The position numbers and the translations under genes were made by a program. From the NCBI GenBank assembly GCA_026645575.1, contig JAPKMW010000005.1:175373-239372 (forward strand): a stretch of DNA of 64,000 nt. The letters run 5' to 3'. Shown here piece by piece: positions 1 through 8,830 of the stretch (its first letter is position 1; every line of letters starts with the position of its first letter). Below the pieces are notes generated by a model. It had not been told where the DNA came from. It searched no databases and saw nothing but the letters and a program-made list of their open reading frames with translations. This DNA comes from Caldilineaceae bacterium (GTDB lineage: Bacteria; Chloroflexota; Anaerolineae; Caldilineales; Caldilineaceae).

Positions 1-2
1 CC

Positions 3-482
3 TTGCTGGCGGCGGCGGTGCAGGCCCAAGGGCCGGTTGACCTGGTGCTGACCGGCAAACAGAGCGTGGACGACAACAACGGTGTGACCTTTGTCGGCGT
101 CGCCACTAAGCTGGGCTATCGTTTACTTACCAATGTAGTCAAGATTGTGGACATTGGCAATGGCAAAATCACCGCCGAACGGCAAGTCGATGGGGGGATT
201 GAGACGGTTGAAAGCCAGTTGCCTGCTGTGGTCAGCGTTGCCAAAGAGATCAACGACCCCCGCTACCCCAGCTTTATGGGTATCCGCAAAGCCAACAAGG
301 CGACCATTCCCACCATCACGCCGGCTGCGCTAGGCGTCGACACCGGCCAAGCCCGCACCCAGTGGCATAACATCCGCAAACCGGAAGTGCGCCAAACCCA
401 GGTGCAACTGATCGACGGCGCCACTGTGCAGGAAAAGGCCGCCAAACTGGCCGAGCTGTTATTATCGGAAAAAGTGATTTAA
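3..482 (+). CDS. etfB: Electron transfer flavoprotein beta subunit (C-terminal part)
   Basis: EtfB is the AMP-binding small subunit of the heterodimeric flavoprotein that passes electrons from acyl-CoA and other dehydrogenases to the quinone pool. The start lies outside the window; about 159 residues remain, against roughly 250-260 in the family. The visible part has the conserved EtfB stretch DLVLTGKQSVDDNNGVTF, followed by the typical LGY, VDGGIETVE and LPAVVSVAKEINDPRYPS segments. etfA follows 88 bases later on the same strand, the usual operon order. The spacer between them contains a repeat-built hairpin. Identity is confident; only the N-terminus is missing. Confidence 0.93.
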   Translation: MLAAAVQAQGPVDLVLTGKQSVDDNNGVTFVGVATKLGYRLLTNVVKIVDIGNGKITAERQVDGGIETVESQLPAVVSVAKEINDPRYPSFMGIRKANKATIPTITPAALGVDTGQARTQWHNIRKPEVRQTQVQLIDGATVQEKAAKLAELLLSEKVI

Positions 483-494
483 TGAAAACGACCC

Positions 495-546
495 AATCTC
501 TTTATCTCTTTAATCTCTTTGTAGAGATTGAGAGCTAAAGAGATTA
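495..546. repeat. Heptamer-type AATCTCT repeats forming a hairpin between etfB and etfA
   Basis: Short near-identical units of the type AATCTCTTT occur three times and then again in inverted form. The best stem pairs TAATCTCTTT (511-520) with AAAGAGATTA (537-546), a perfect 10-bp stem. A similar AATCTCT/AGAGATT array recurs near 2914-2989. It could tune etfA expression or simply be a repeat expansion; no function is shown. Confidence 0.6.
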
Positions 547-570
547 TCGCTAGAAACTTAGGAGCTGCGT

Positions 571-1554
571 ATGTCCATTCTTGTATGGATTGAACAGAAC
601 AACCAACAACCAGTCGCCAGCGCTTGGGAAGTGCTGGGCAAAGCCCGCCAATTGGCCGACGGCCTGGGCACTTCCGTAATGGCGTTCGTCATTGGCGCTG
701 AAACCGCGGCTACGGCCCAAGCAGCGCAAAGCTACGGCGCTGATCAGGTCTTGACTGCCACAGATCCGGCGCTGGCGAACTATCGCTTGAACGCCTACCG
801 CACCGTCATGGAAGCCGCCATTCAACAGAGCGGCGCCACCATCCTGTTGACCAGCGCCACCACCCGTGGCCGCGAACTTTCCGCCGCCGTCGCTTGTGCG
901 CTTGATGCTGGTCTGGCGTCCGATGTCGTGGATCTGCGTATTGAGAATAACCAACTGGTCGCTGTGCGCGCTATCTACTCCGGTAACATTCTCACCGATG
1001 TCACTTTCAGCACGCCGGTGCAGGTCGCCAGTGTGCGCCCCCGCTCCTTCCCTATGCCCGAAGCCGGGACGGCGACCGGTAGCGTGCAAGCACTGACCGT
1101 CGCTATCGACGAAGGCGTCGTGGGTGAAAAGGTGCTCTCCAGCCAATCCACCGACACCGGCGAGGTGAATCTGAACGACGCCCGGATCATCGTCTCCGGT
1201 GGTCGTGGCGTCGCCAACGATCCGGCCAAAGGCTTTGCGCTGGTGGCCGAACTGGCGAATACGTTGGGCGCGGCTATGGGCGCCAGTCGCGCCGCCGTTG
1301 ACGCTGGTTATATTCCCTACAAGCACCAGGTCGGCCAGACCGGTCGCACGGTGCGGCCTGATCTTTACATTGCCGCCGGGATCAGCGGCGCTATTCAACA
1401 CCTGGCCGGCATGGGGGGCAGCAAGGTAATTGTCGCCATTAACAAAGATCGCGAAGCGCCCATCTTTAGCCGCGCTACCTATGGTGTTGTCGGCGATCTC
1501 TTTGAAGTGCTGCCGGCATTGACTGCGGAGTTCAAGAAACGGTTAGGGAAGTAA
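571..1554 (+). CDS. etfA: Electron transfer flavoprotein alpha subunit
   Basis: EtfA carries the FAD of the electron transfer flavoprotein dimer. The N-terminal alpha/beta domain (about residues 1-190) is followed by the FAD-binding domain, with GGRGV near residue 210, [17 protein letters not shown] and the terminal [16 protein letters not shown] signature. The length of 327 residues is normal. The start ATG is preceded by an AGGAG-type ribosome site. It lies directly after etfB and is followed by a long imperfect hairpin, so the operon probably ends here. No ETF:quinone oxidoreductase gene is in the window. Confidence 0.96.
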   Translation: MSILVWIEQNNQQPVASAWEVLGKARQLADGLGTSVMAFVIGAETAATAQAAQSYGADQVLTATDPALANYRLNAYRTVMEAAIQQSGATILLTSATTRGRELSAAVACALDAGLASDVVDLRIENNQLVAVRAIYSGNILTDVTFSTPVQVASVRPRSFPMPEAGTATGSVQALTVAIDEGVVGEKVLSSQSTDTGEVNLNDARIIVSGGRGVANDPAKGFALVAELANTLGAAMGASRAAVDAGYIPYKHQVGQTGRTVRPDLYIAAGISGAIQHLAGMGGSKVIVAINKDREAPIFSRATYGVVGDLFEVLPALTAEFKKRLGK

Positions 1555-1555
1555 G

Positions 1556-1643
1556 CACAGAACACAACATCAGATTTGGGTAGGAACGGTTTTGCTGTCC
1601 GACAAGAATCCGCTCCTACCTAAATCCGTTAGTCTGTTCTGTG
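1556..1643. terminator. Long hairpin between convergent etfA and Gfo/Idh gene
   Basis: Two nested stems are visible. CACAGAACA (1556-1564) pairs with its complement at 1635-1643, and GATTTGGGTAGGAACGG (1573-1589) pairs with 1610-1626 apart from two G-T type mismatches. It sits in the 121-base gap between two convergent genes, so a bidirectional terminator is the simplest reading. There is no classical T-run right after the stem. Confidence 0.55.
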
Positions 1644-1675
1644 TGCCGACATAGATCGCTTACAACGTAACACCT

Positions 1676-2872
1676 TTAATACTTACAAGCCATCTGCCGC
1701 CCCTGCTCCGCCGAATCGACAATGGCGTCACAGATCACAGCAGCGCGATAGCCATCCTCGAAGTCGGCGCCGATAGGCGAGACCGCTTTGTCATTGACGA
1801 TGCAGTCGAGCAGGTGGGTGATTTCGTGCATGAAGGTGTGTTCCCAGCCGATCATGTGCCCCTGCGGCCACCAATTTTCCCACCAGGGATGATAGCCTTC
1901 GGAGACCAGGACGTTGTGGAAGCCTTGCGTCTCCTTGGGCTGCTCGCCAACCCAGAAGACTTCCAATTCGTTCATGCGCTCCAGGTTGAAGACAATGCTG
2001 CCCTTTTCGGCGTTGATCTCAATGCGCTGCCCATTCTTGCGGCCACCGGCAAAGCGGGTTGCTTCCAGCGTGCCGAGCGCGCCATTTTCAAATTCGACCA
2101 CCGAAGCAAAGGCGTCATCGACATCAACCGTCCCCATACCACCTTGGCCGTCGGGGCGCTGCTTAATAAAAGTCTTCTTCATGGCGCTAACGCTGCCAAT
2201 TTCACCAACCAGGTAGCGGGCTAGGTCGATGATGTGGGCGCCCAAGTCGCCCAGCGCGCCGCTGCCGGCCTGGTCTTTCTTCAAGCGCCAGATCATCGGC
2301 GTGCCGTAGTGGGGCATGATCCACTCTTGCAGGTAGACAGCGCGGAAGTGATAGATCTGCCCCAGCGCACCACTCTCCACCAGCTTGCGGATCTGGCGGA
2401 TGGCCGGCACAAAGCGATAGTTAAAGGCGACCATGTTCTTGACGCCGGTCGCCATCACCTCATCGCGCATCCGCTTGGATTCGTCGGCAGTGCGCCCCAG
2501 CGGCTTTTCACAGAGAACATGCTTGCCCGCCTTGGCCGCAGCAATGCTCGGTTCGGCGTGGGCATCATTCGGACCACCGTTGTCAAAGAGTTGGACGCTG
2601 TCATCTTTCAACATTTCGCGCCAGTCGGTGTAGTAGCGCTGGTAGCCATAACGCTTGGCCGCTTCCTTCACCGCTTCTTCATTGCGCCCGGCAATCGCCG
2701 CCAGCTTGGGGATGGCCGGGGGCGGATACATCATGTGGGGGATGGTCAACATGGCATGGCTGTGCGCCTTGCCCATAAAGGCATAGCCCAACATACCGAC
2801 GCCTACTTCCGGCACCGTACCGGTGGCCTTGGCGTCGGCCATAGAAGTAAAACCGCCTGAACGTTCGCTCAT
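1676..2872 (-). CDS. Gfo/Idh/MocA family NAD(P)-dependent oxidoreductase
   Basis: A sugar or inositol dehydrogenase-type enzyme that oxidises or reduces a polyol or sugar using NAD(P). The N-terminal Rossmann fold begins with VGVGMLGYAFMGKAHSHA, and the family's CEKPLG motif, holding the catalytic lysine, lies near residue 125; the GFO/IDH C-terminal domain fills the rest. I place the start at 2872 because GAGGA lies 8 bases upstream, while an upstream ATG at 2887 overlaps that ribosome site. The length of 398 residues is normal. It is downstream of a sugar isomerase-like gene on the same strand, which suggests a shared catabolic pathway. The substrate cannot be read from the sequence. Confidence 0.9.
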   Translation of the reverse strand: MSERSGGFTSMADAKATGTVPEVGVGMLGYAFMGKAHSHAMLTIPHMMYPPPAIPKLAAIAGRNEEAVKEAAKRYGYQRYYTDWREMLKDDSVQLFDNGGPNDAHAEPSIAAAKAGKHVLCEKPLGRTADESKRMRDEVMATGVKNMVAFNYRFVPAIRQIRKLVESGALGQIYHFRAVYLQEWIMPHYGTPMIWRLKKDQAGSGALGDLGAHIIDLARYLVGEIGSVSAMKKTFIKQRPDGQGGMGTVDVDDAFASVVEFENGALGTLEATRFAGGRKNGQRIEINAEKGSIVFNLERMNELEVFWVGEQPKETQGFHNVLVSEGYHPWWENWWPQGHMIGWEHTFMHEITHLLDCIVNDKAVSPIGADFEDGYRAAVICDAIVDSAEQGRQMACKY

Positions 2873-2913
2873 AGTTACACTCCTCAATATGGTAATTCGT
2901 TGTCTGTTATTAA

Positions 2914-2989
2914 GGAGATTAAGAGATTAGGAGATTGAGAGATTGTACACTTGCGACCAATCTCTCAATCTCTCAATCTCTCAATCTCT
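2914..2989. repeat. Inverted array of AGAGATT/AATCTCT units
   Basis: Units of GAGATTA/GAGATTG run to about 2945. They are followed by tandem AATCTCTC copies at 2958-2989 in the opposite sense, so the two halves can form a long stem. The array touches the stop codon of the isomerase gene at 2988. It is the same unit type as at 495-546, which argues for a dispersed short-repeat family. Confidence 0.7.
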
Positions 2990-3986
2990 ATTCTTTTGAG
3001 AACGCCGCATCAAACGCCACATTCGACGCCGCAAAGTCATTCTTGCGCACGACCGCCAGCGCTTCCTGGGCGCCGAATTCGCGATTCATGCCACTGTCTT
3101 CCCATTCGATGGAGAGCGGACCCTGGTAGCCGATGCGGTTGAGTTCACGCACAATCGGATCCCACTTCACATCGCCGTGGCCGGGCGAGACAAAGTCCCA
3201 GCCGCGACGGCGGTCGCCAAAGTCCAGGTGGGAGGAGAGGATGCTGTTGCGCCCGGTCAGGTGGACGCGCGAATCCTTGACATGAGCGTGGAAGATGCGG
3301 TCACCGAACTCATGGATAAACTCCGCCGGATCGACAAATTGGTGGATCAGGTGGCTGGGGTCAAAGTTGGCGCCAAAGGCCGGGTGGCCGTTGACGGCGT
3401 CAATGGCGCGTTGGAAGGTGATAATGTCGTAGGCGATCTCGGTCGGGTGGACTTCCAGGCCAAATTTGATGCCGTCCGCCTGATAGGAATCGAGAATCGG
3501 TGTCCAGCGCTGGGCGAAATCGACATAGCCCTTGTCAATGTCCGCCTGGCTCGTGGGCGGGAAGAAGTAGAGCTTGGCCCAGACGCTGCTGCCGGTGAAG
3601 CCGTTAACCACGTTGACGCCAAAGAGTTTGGCCGCCTTGCCGGTGTCGATCATCTCCTGGGCGGCCCGTTGGCGCACGCCTTCGGGGTCGCCGTCGCCCC
3701 AAAGGCGGGGCGGCAGGATGCGGCTGTGGCGCTCGTCAATCGGGTCGCAGACGCACTGACCGACCAGGTGGTTGCTAATGGCCCAGCAGCCGAGATTGTA
3801 CTTTTCCAACAGGTCGCGCTTGCGGCGGACATAGCCATCGTCGGAGAGCGCTTTGTCCACTTCAAAGTGATCGCCCCAGCAGGCCAATTCGAGGCCATCA
3901 AAGCCCCACGAACTGGTCTTCTGCGCCAGGGTTTCTAAGGGAAGGTCGGCCCACTGGCCGGTAAAGAGTGTGACTGGTCTTGCCAT
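2988..3986 (-). CDS. Sugar phosphate isomerase/epimerase, TIM-barrel (xylose isomerase-like)
   Basis: Members of the AP-endonuclease-2/xylose-isomerase-like TIM-barrel family interconvert keto-sugars or act on inositol-derived intermediates with a divalent metal. Here [12 protein letters not shown] supplies the first metal glutamate, [17 protein letters not shown] the aspartate/histidine pair, and FHAHVKDS and [11 protein letters not shown] the later ligands. The 332-residue length is normal. The start is supported by AAAGGAG upstream. It precedes a Gfo/Idh dehydrogenase by about 115 bases on the same strand, a common pairing in sugar and inositol catabolism. An inverted repeat just upstream (4021-4070) may be its operator. 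Confidence 0.87.
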   Translation of the reverse strand: MARPVTLFTGQWADLPLETLAQKTSSWGFDGLELACWGDHFEVDKALSDDGYVRRKRDLLEKYNLGCWAISNHLVGQCVCDPIDERHSRILPPRLWGDGDPEGVRQRAAQEMIDTGKAAKLFGVNVVNGFTGSSVWAKLYFFPPTSQADIDKGYVDFAQRWTPILDSYQADGIKFGLEVHPTEIAYDIITFQRAIDAVNGHPAFGANFDPSHLIHQFVDPAEFIHEFGDRIFHAHVKDSRVHLTGRNSILSSHLDFGDRRRGWDFVSPGHGDVKWDPIVRELNRIGYQGPLSIEWEDSGMNREFGAQEALAVVRKNDFAASNVAFDAAFSKE

Positions 3987-4020
3987 GGTGTGACTCCTTT
4001 GCTTCGGCGGTGTGCCAACT

Positions 4021-4070
4021 ATTGTGTAAAGTGCTACCAGCTACCTGCGCCGATCGGCCTTTTACACAAT
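4021..4070. promoter_or_regulatory. Inverted repeat upstream of the isomerase operon
   Basis: ATTGTGTAAA at 4021-4030 and its complement TTTACACAAT at 4061-4070 are perfect 10-base arms separated by 30 bases. They lie 35-85 bases upstream of the isomerase start, where an operator or attenuator stem would be expected. No regulator gene is adjacent. Confidence 0.4.
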
Positions 4071-4232
4071 TTGTGCTACACCGCCTTTGTTTATAGAGAA
4101 AATGGATGGATGGCTCTATTTAACCAAAAAATTGTAATTTTGTCATCCTGGCAATGGGGGGAAAATGCGGTTTATCTGGATATCAGGAATGGGGCAGGTG
4201 GTTGGATCGCGTTCTGATTCGCTACATAGTGG

Positions 4233-4607
4233 CTACCAGTGCGCTAATGGGTAATGGGTCAAAATGGTTTGATCCTTTGAAAGGAGGGGAAGCTGATCGA
4301 AAGCAGCATGAGCCACAAGAATGCGATCAAACGGATCACGCGTCCAGGTAATTTGTGTTGCTTGTGTGATAATGTCAGTAAATGGTTTAGGGCAAACCGC
4401 CAAGCCAATTCGTTGGGCTAGATCCGCGATGACGGTATCGGCGGTGACAGTGATACGGTTGATCTCATAGAGGTATTGCAATTCCAACCGTACCACTGGC
4501 GAGATCAGCAAATCTTCGTCATTGAGCATCGTCTGCGTTGCTACGCTAAAACGCTCCGTGAGGCCGGCATAGAGCCAAACGACCACGTGCGTGTCAAGGT
4601 AAATCAA
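4233..4607 (-). CDS. vapC: PIN-domain ribonuclease toxin, VapC family
   Basis: VapC toxins are metal-dependent RNases that cleave tRNA or rRNA and are neutralised by the partner antitoxin. Starting at TTG 4607 the protein is 124 residues and begins with a canonical PIN start, MIYLDTHVVVWLY. Asp5, Glu42, Asp94 and Asp112 form the expected acidic quartet. GGGAGG sits 6-7 bases before this TTG; an alternative ATG at 4634 would add nine atypical residues. The gene overlaps the end of the antitoxin gene by 14 bases, so translation is probably coupled. Both are on the minus strand behind one promoter. Confidence 0.88.
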   Translation of the reverse strand: MIYLDTHVVVWLYAGLTERFSVATQTMLNDEDLLISPVVRLELQYLYEINRITVTADTVIADLAQRIGLAVCPKPFTDIITQATQITWTRDPFDRILVAHAAFDQLPLLSKDQTILTHYPLAHW

Positions 4608-4824
4608 GCTTGGCCTCCCACTGCATGGAGACAAGCGCTTCGGGATCGCCCTGAATGATTTCAGGGCGATGCACTAGCTTTTGTAGCTTGTTTACCTTTT
4701 CCACGGGCGCAATCCGCAGCTTACGTCCACTCTTATTAACCTCAAGGGGTATCCCTGTGCTGAGGACTTCATCAAGGAGATTATAAATATTGGCTCTTAA
4801 CTCCGTGACAGTAATTGTTCTCAT
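4594..4824 (-). CDS. vapB: Antitoxin of the VapBC pair (Phd/YefM-like N-terminus)
   Basis: A 76-residue protein whose N-terminus MRTITVTELRANIYNLLDEV matches the DNA-binding dimerisation domain of Phd/YefM-type antitoxins. The C-terminal half (EIIQGDPEALVSMQWEAKLDLP) would wrap the toxin. Start 4824 is chosen because GGAG lies 8 bases upstream. It precedes and overlaps vapC. A promoter and a TGTACGTACA palindrome lie just upstream, which fits the autorepression typical of such modules. Confidence 0.85.
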   Translation of the reverse strand: MRTITVTELRANIYNLLDEVLSTGIPLEVNKSGRKLRIAPVEKVNKLQKLVHRPEIIQGDPEALVSMQWEAKLDLP

Positions 4825-4862
4825 TGCCAACTCCAGGGCAGTACGTATTTCCAAAAATCACA

Positions 4863-4899
4863 TGTACGTACAGTATACCTGGTAAGGGCAACAATGCAA
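4863..4899 (-). promoter_or_regulatory. Promoter and operator-like palindrome of vapBC
   Basis: Read on the minus strand, TTGCAT (4899-4894) and TATACT (4877-4872) are 16 bases apart. They are followed at once by the perfect 10-bp palindrome TGTACGTACA (4872-4863). A second TACGTA core lies at 4842-4847. The palindrome overlaps the expected transcription start, the right place for binding by the antitoxin-toxin complex. Confidence 0.6.
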
Positions 4900-4924
4900 A
4901 ATCGCTGATTGTAAGGTTTGCGTT

Positions 4925-6613
4925 CTATGCTATCTCGTACTCCTCCGGCAAACGCACCAGGCTATCAGCCCGCCCCTTATACCGTACCTTCACCCCATAC
5001 TCTCGTTCGGCGGCTTCTGCCGAAATGTAGCCGTTGACTACATCCATCAGTACGGCTTGGCGATCGCGCGCTGCTGGTGCGCCAAAGCCGCCGCCGCCGG
5101 GCGTGTTGAGTTGCACCTGCGACGTCGGTTGCACCGTGACGGTTGCTTTGGGTTGCGCCCCAGCTTGGCCATCGACTAACAATTCCCCTAGCGCGCCGGC
5201 GTTGCCACCCCGCAAACCATCGGCGGCAAAGCGGGTGCGGTCGATATGGGGGATCACACTCCACGGTTGCTCGGTGCGACAGCCAAACTCGGAGCGTTGG
5301 CCCAACCCGCCGCGAAATTCACCAGCGCCGCCTGAATCCTGCCGCAGTTCCTTGCGGGTTTGCACCAGCGCCGTCAAGGTCTCCACCACCTCCACCGGGA
5401 CGCCGGCCACGCCGCTGGGAAAGCCGGTGGTGTTAAGACCATCTTTGCGGGCGCGGGCGCCGGTGCCGCCCAGTTGAAAGAAGCTAAACATAAAGGGCGA
5501 TTGATCAAGCCGTTGCCCGCGCCAGACACTCAGCCAGATCGGGTCGGCCCCACCAGCTAGCAACCGATCGGAGATAACCGGCGAGAGGGCGCCAAAGATC
5601 AAGCCGGGCAAAAAGTGACCGACTAGATGGCGCGAGGCCACGGCTGCGGGTTCGACACAGTTGAGGATCGACCCGCGTGGCGCGGTAACATGCACTGGTC
5701 GAAACGCCCCTTCGTTGTGCGGCACTTCCGGGCAGATCGCGGCTTTGATGGCAAAAGAGGCATAGCCGTGGGTGTAGTTCAGCACCACGTTGATGCCCCG
5801 CCGGCTTTGGGGTGACGAACCAGCAAAGTCGATGTGGACTTCTTCGTCCTCCACCGTCACCGCCACCCGCAGGCGAATTGGCTCTTCAAAGCCGTCACTC
5901 CAAACTTCGTTTTCGTAACGCCCGTTGGGCAGGTGGCGAATGGCGTTGCGCAAAGCTGCCTCGGAGCGATTGATGATGGCATCGGCCAGGGGGTCAATCG
6001 AATCCAGTTTGAACTCATCCATCATGTGCAGCAGGCTGCTCGCACCGACGGCATTACAGGCCGCTTGGGCATAGAGATCGCCCACCGTTTCATTGGGCAT
6101 CCGGTTGTTGGCGCGGATGATCTTGAGCAATTCGTGATTAGGTTCGCCGCGATCAAAGAGCTTCATGATTGGGATGCGAATCCCCTCTTCGTAGACCTCG
6201 TGGGCCTCCGCCGATAGGACATGACCGCCGACATCGGCCGCATGGCAGCAGTTGCCAAAGTAACCGACAATCGTTTCGCCCCGAAAGACCGGTGTAAAGA
6301 CCGTGAAGTCGTTGATCTGTCCAGCGGTCTGCCAGGGGTCGTTGGTGATCAACACATCACCCGGTCGGAGCGTGTGCGCCGGATATTCGGCCAGAAAATG
6401 TTTCGCTCCCGTTGCCATCGGGTTGATATGCCCCGGCGTGCCGGTGAGTGATTGGGCGATCATATAGCCGCGCGTGTCAAAGACGCCACAGGCCAGATCC
6501 TGCGATTCGCGTACAATCGTGCTAAAGGCGGTGCGCATGAGCGCATTCTGTTGTTCATTGGCAACCGACAGTAGCCGGTTCCAGAGGACTTCTAAGGTGA
6601 TTGGATCAAGCAT
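4925..6613 (-). CDS. hyuB: Hydantoinase B/oxoprolinase family protein
   Basis: The beta subunit of ATP-dependent hydantoinase, N-methylhydantoinase or 5-oxoprolinase-type enzymes, which open a cyclic amide at the cost of ATP together with HyuA. The 562-residue length fits. It opens with the standard MLDPITLEVLWNRL, followed by TIVRESQDLACGVFD, PGHINPMA, GDVLITNDPW and the glycine-rich C-terminus (LNTPGGGGFG). It lies 120 bases downstream of hyuA on the same strand, the gap being filled by octamer repeats. The exact substrate is not determined; the neighbouring DAO-type oxidoreductase favours an N-methylated or sarcosine-like product. Confidence 0.92.
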   Translation of the reverse strand: MLDPITLEVLWNRLLSVANEQQNALMRTAFSTIVRESQDLACGVFDTRGYMIAQSLTGTPGHINPMATGAKHFLAEYPAHTLRPGDVLITNDPWQTAGQINDFTVFTPVFRGETIVGYFGNCCHAADVGGHVLSAEAHEVYEEGIRIPIMKLFDRGEPNHELLKIIRANNRMPNETVGDLYAQAACNAVGASSLLHMMDEFKLDSIDPLADAIINRSEAALRNAIRHLPNGRYENEVWSDGFEEPIRLRVAVTVEDEEVHIDFAGSSPQSRRGINVVLNYTHGYASFAIKAAICPEVPHNEGAFRPVHVTAPRGSILNCVEPAAVASRHLVGHFLPGLIFGALSPVISDRLLAGGADPIWLSVWRGQRLDQSPFMFSFFQLGGTGARARKDGLNTTGFPSGVAGVPVEVVETLTALVQTRKELRQDSGGAGEFRGGLGQRSEFGCRTEQPWSVIPHIDRTRFAADGLRGGNAGALGELLVDGQAGAQPKATVTVQPTSQVQLNTPGGGGFGAPAARDRQAVLMDVVNGYISAEAAEREYGVKVRYKGRADSLVRLPEEYEIA

Positions 6614-6631
6614 AGTGAGTAATGAGTGAAA

Positions 6632-6753
6632 TAGTAGGACAGTAAGGCAGTAAATTAGTGAGACAGTAAATCAGTGAGACAGTGAATCAGTGAACAGTAT
6701 CCTACTGACTTACTGACCCACTGTGCTACTGACCTACTGCCCTACTTCTACAA
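6632..6753. repeat. Octamer repeat array with inverted second half, between hyuA and hyuB
   Basis: Units such as CAGTAAAT, CAGTGAGA and CAGTGAAT follow one another with an 8-base period from about 6632 to 6700. They are then mirrored by TACTGACT/TACTGACC units from 6701, so the whole can fold as one long imperfect hairpin. The right arm runs into the last codons of hyuA (stop at 6734). It may lower read-through from hyuA to hyuB. Confidence 0.65.
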
Positions 6754-8821
6754 CTAAATTACGTTGTTCATCAATATAACAGGCGCCGCCACCGACAATA
6801 ACTGTCGATTCGCGCTCTTCGACAATGGCCGGACCATGAAAACGGGCGCCAACGGCCAGGCGGTAGCGATCATAGATCGGCGTATCGACATAGGCTTTGG
6901 CTTCGGGAAACCAGGCACGCCGGCTGCCTTTGCGGGCAAAAGCGGCGTCACCGGCGTCGCGATTTTCGGTCTGCAAGCGCAGATCGGGCGTCGGCCCGCT
7001 GCTGATCACCCGCCAGTTGATTACTTCAATCGGCACGGGGGGGCCAAAACGCCCGTAGAGTTGGCGATAGGTCTGCTCGAATTCGCGTTGAATCGCTTCG
7101 GCGTCAGCAGCGCTGAGTGGGTGGTTGGGCAAGGTGACGCGCACTTCATGGCCTTGCCCGATATAGCGCATGTCAGCCTGCCGCCGGTGCTGAATCTGGG
7201 AACGATCAACGCCAGAGGCGGTCAAGACGGCTTCGCCCTCTGTCGCCATTTCGTTCAGCAGCGTATTGGCTTTAGCCCAATCCAGCGTCGCCAACTTGCT
7301 GTGCCAGGAGCGCACAAAGTCAAAGGCCAGGGGCGCCACCAAAAAGCCAACCGTACTCATCACCCCGGCGCCAAAAGGGGCGATCAACAGCGGCGAGCCT
7401 AGGGCCAGCGCCACGCGATAGGCATGAACCGGCCCGGCGCCGCCAAAGGCAAAGAGGGGAAAGCGATGGGGATCTTTGCCCCGTTCCAAGGTATGAACCC
7501 GCGCCGCATTCGCCATATTCTCGTTGGCAACTTGATGAATGCCCCAGGCCGCTTCTTCGACAGTCAAGCTCAAGGGGTCGGCAATCTGGGTCTGGATGGC
7601 CTGACGCGCCGCTGGTAGATCCAGCTTCATCTTGCCGCCCAAAAAGAAGTCCGCATCGAGATAACCGAGGACCAAATCAGCGTCGGTTACGGTCGGCTGT
7701 GTGCCGCCCCGCCCATAACAAACCGGCCCCGGATCGGCGCCGGACGAATCTGGCCCTACCTTGAGCAGCCCCAACGAATCGATGCGGGCAATCGAGCCGC
7801 CGCCGGTGCCGATCTCGATCATCTCGATCACGGGGATCTTCACGGGCAGACCGGAGCCTTTTTTGAAGCGGTAGACGCGATCCACCTCAAAGTCATGGGC
7901 GATCAAGGGTTCGCCTTTGTCGATAACACAGAGTTTGGCCGTGGTGCCACCCATGTCAAACGAGAGCAGATCGGGGCGACCAGCGAGACGACCACTGTAC
8001 GCTGCCGCCAACGCACCAGCCGCCGGCCCCGATTCGAGCAAGCGCACTGGGAATTTGCAGGCGGTTTCGACGGTGGCAATGCCGCCGCTGGAGAGCATAA
8101 GGAAGAAATTGCCGACAAAACCCAGCCGGTGCAAGCGATCTTGCAACTCGCGTAGATAGCGTTCGACCCGCCCCTGCACATAGACATTGGCAATGGTTGT
8201 CGAAGTCCGTTCAAACTCACGAATTTCCGGCACCACTTCGGACGAGAGCGAGACACGCAACTTCGGCGCCACCCGCTGGATGGCCTGGCGCGCTGCCTGT
8301 TCGTCGCTGGGATTGGTAAAGCTGTGCAAAAAGGCAACGGCAATGGCTTGGACGCCCTTTTGCTCTAGCTCGCGCGCCAGGCGTTCAATATAGTCAATGT
8401 CCAGTGGACGGGCAGCACTGCCATCAGCATAGGTGCGTTGCGGCACATCAAAACGCAGATAGCGGGGCGCCAGCGGCTTGGGATGCTCCAACATCAGGTC
8501 GTAGAGTTCGTAGCGCTGTTCGCGCCCAATCTCAATCACATCGCGAAAGCCGGCGGTGGTCAGCAGGGCGGTCACATCCCCTTTGCGTTCGATCATGGCA
8601 TTGGTCACCAATGTGGTGCCATGCACCAGGGTTTGCACCTGTGCTGCGGCGACATTGGCCTGTGTCAAGGTTTCATGCAAACCGGTCTCCACCGCCAATG
8701 ACGGATCGGCTGGCGTGGTCAACGTTTTACCAATGGTAAAGGCGCCAGTGGCATCGTCAAAAACAATCAAATCGGTAAAGGTGCCGCCAATATCGACACC
8801 GACACGGTATGGTTGGGTCAT
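6734..8821 (-). CDS. hyuA: Hydantoinase A/oxoprolinase family protein
   Basis: The ATP-binding subunit of the hydantoinase/oxoprolinase complex. The N-terminus RVGVDIGGTFTDLIVFD is the diagnostic sugar-kinase-like phosphate loop; LVHGTTLVTNAMIERKGD, the IREFERTSTTIANVYV region, LSFDMGGTTAKLCVI and the FGGAGPVHA motif follow. Its 695 residues are typical. It starts 9 bases after the FAD oxidoreductase gene, so these genes are almost certainly co-transcribed. Known relatives hydrolyse N-methylhydantoin, 5-oxoproline, hydantoins or acetone-like substrates; sequence alone does not choose among them. Confidence 0.93.
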   Translation of the reverse strand: MTQPYRVGVDIGGTFTDLIVFDDATGAFTIGKTLTTPADPSLAVETGLHETLTQANVAAAQVQTLVHGTTLVTNAMIERKGDVTALLTTAGFRDVIEIGREQRYELYDLMLEHPKPLAPRYLRFDVPQRTYADGSAARPLDIDYIERLARELEQKGVQAIAVAFLHSFTNPSDEQAARQAIQRVAPKLRVSLSSEVVPEIREFERTSTTIANVYVQGRVERYLRELQDRLHRLGFVGNFFLMLSSGGIATVETACKFPVRLLESGPAAGALAAAYSGRLAGRPDLLSFDMGGTTAKLCVIDKGEPLIAHDFEVDRVYRFKKGSGLPVKIPVIEMIEIGTGGGSIARIDSLGLLKVGPDSSGADPGPVCYGRGGTQPTVTDADLVLGYLDADFFLGGKMKLDLPAARQAIQTQIADPLSLTVEEAAWGIHQVANENMANAARVHTLERGKDPHRFPLFAFGGAGPVHAYRVALALGSPLLIAPFGAGVMSTVGFLVAPLAFDFVRSWHSKLATLDWAKANTLLNEMATEGEAVLTASGVDRSQIQHRRQADMRYIGQGHEVRVTLPNHPLSAADAEAIQREFEQTYRQLYGRFGPPVPIEVINWRVISSGPTPDLRLQTENRDAGDAAFARKGSRRAWFPEAKAYVDTPIYDRYRLAVGARFHGPAIVEERESTVIVGGGACYIDEQRNLVVEVGQ

Positions 8822-8830
8822 AAAATAGCC

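Noticed and set aside
550..1401. Minus-strand open frame over etfA
   Set aside because: A shadow of a clearly identified gene, with low-complexity His/Gly-rich translation.
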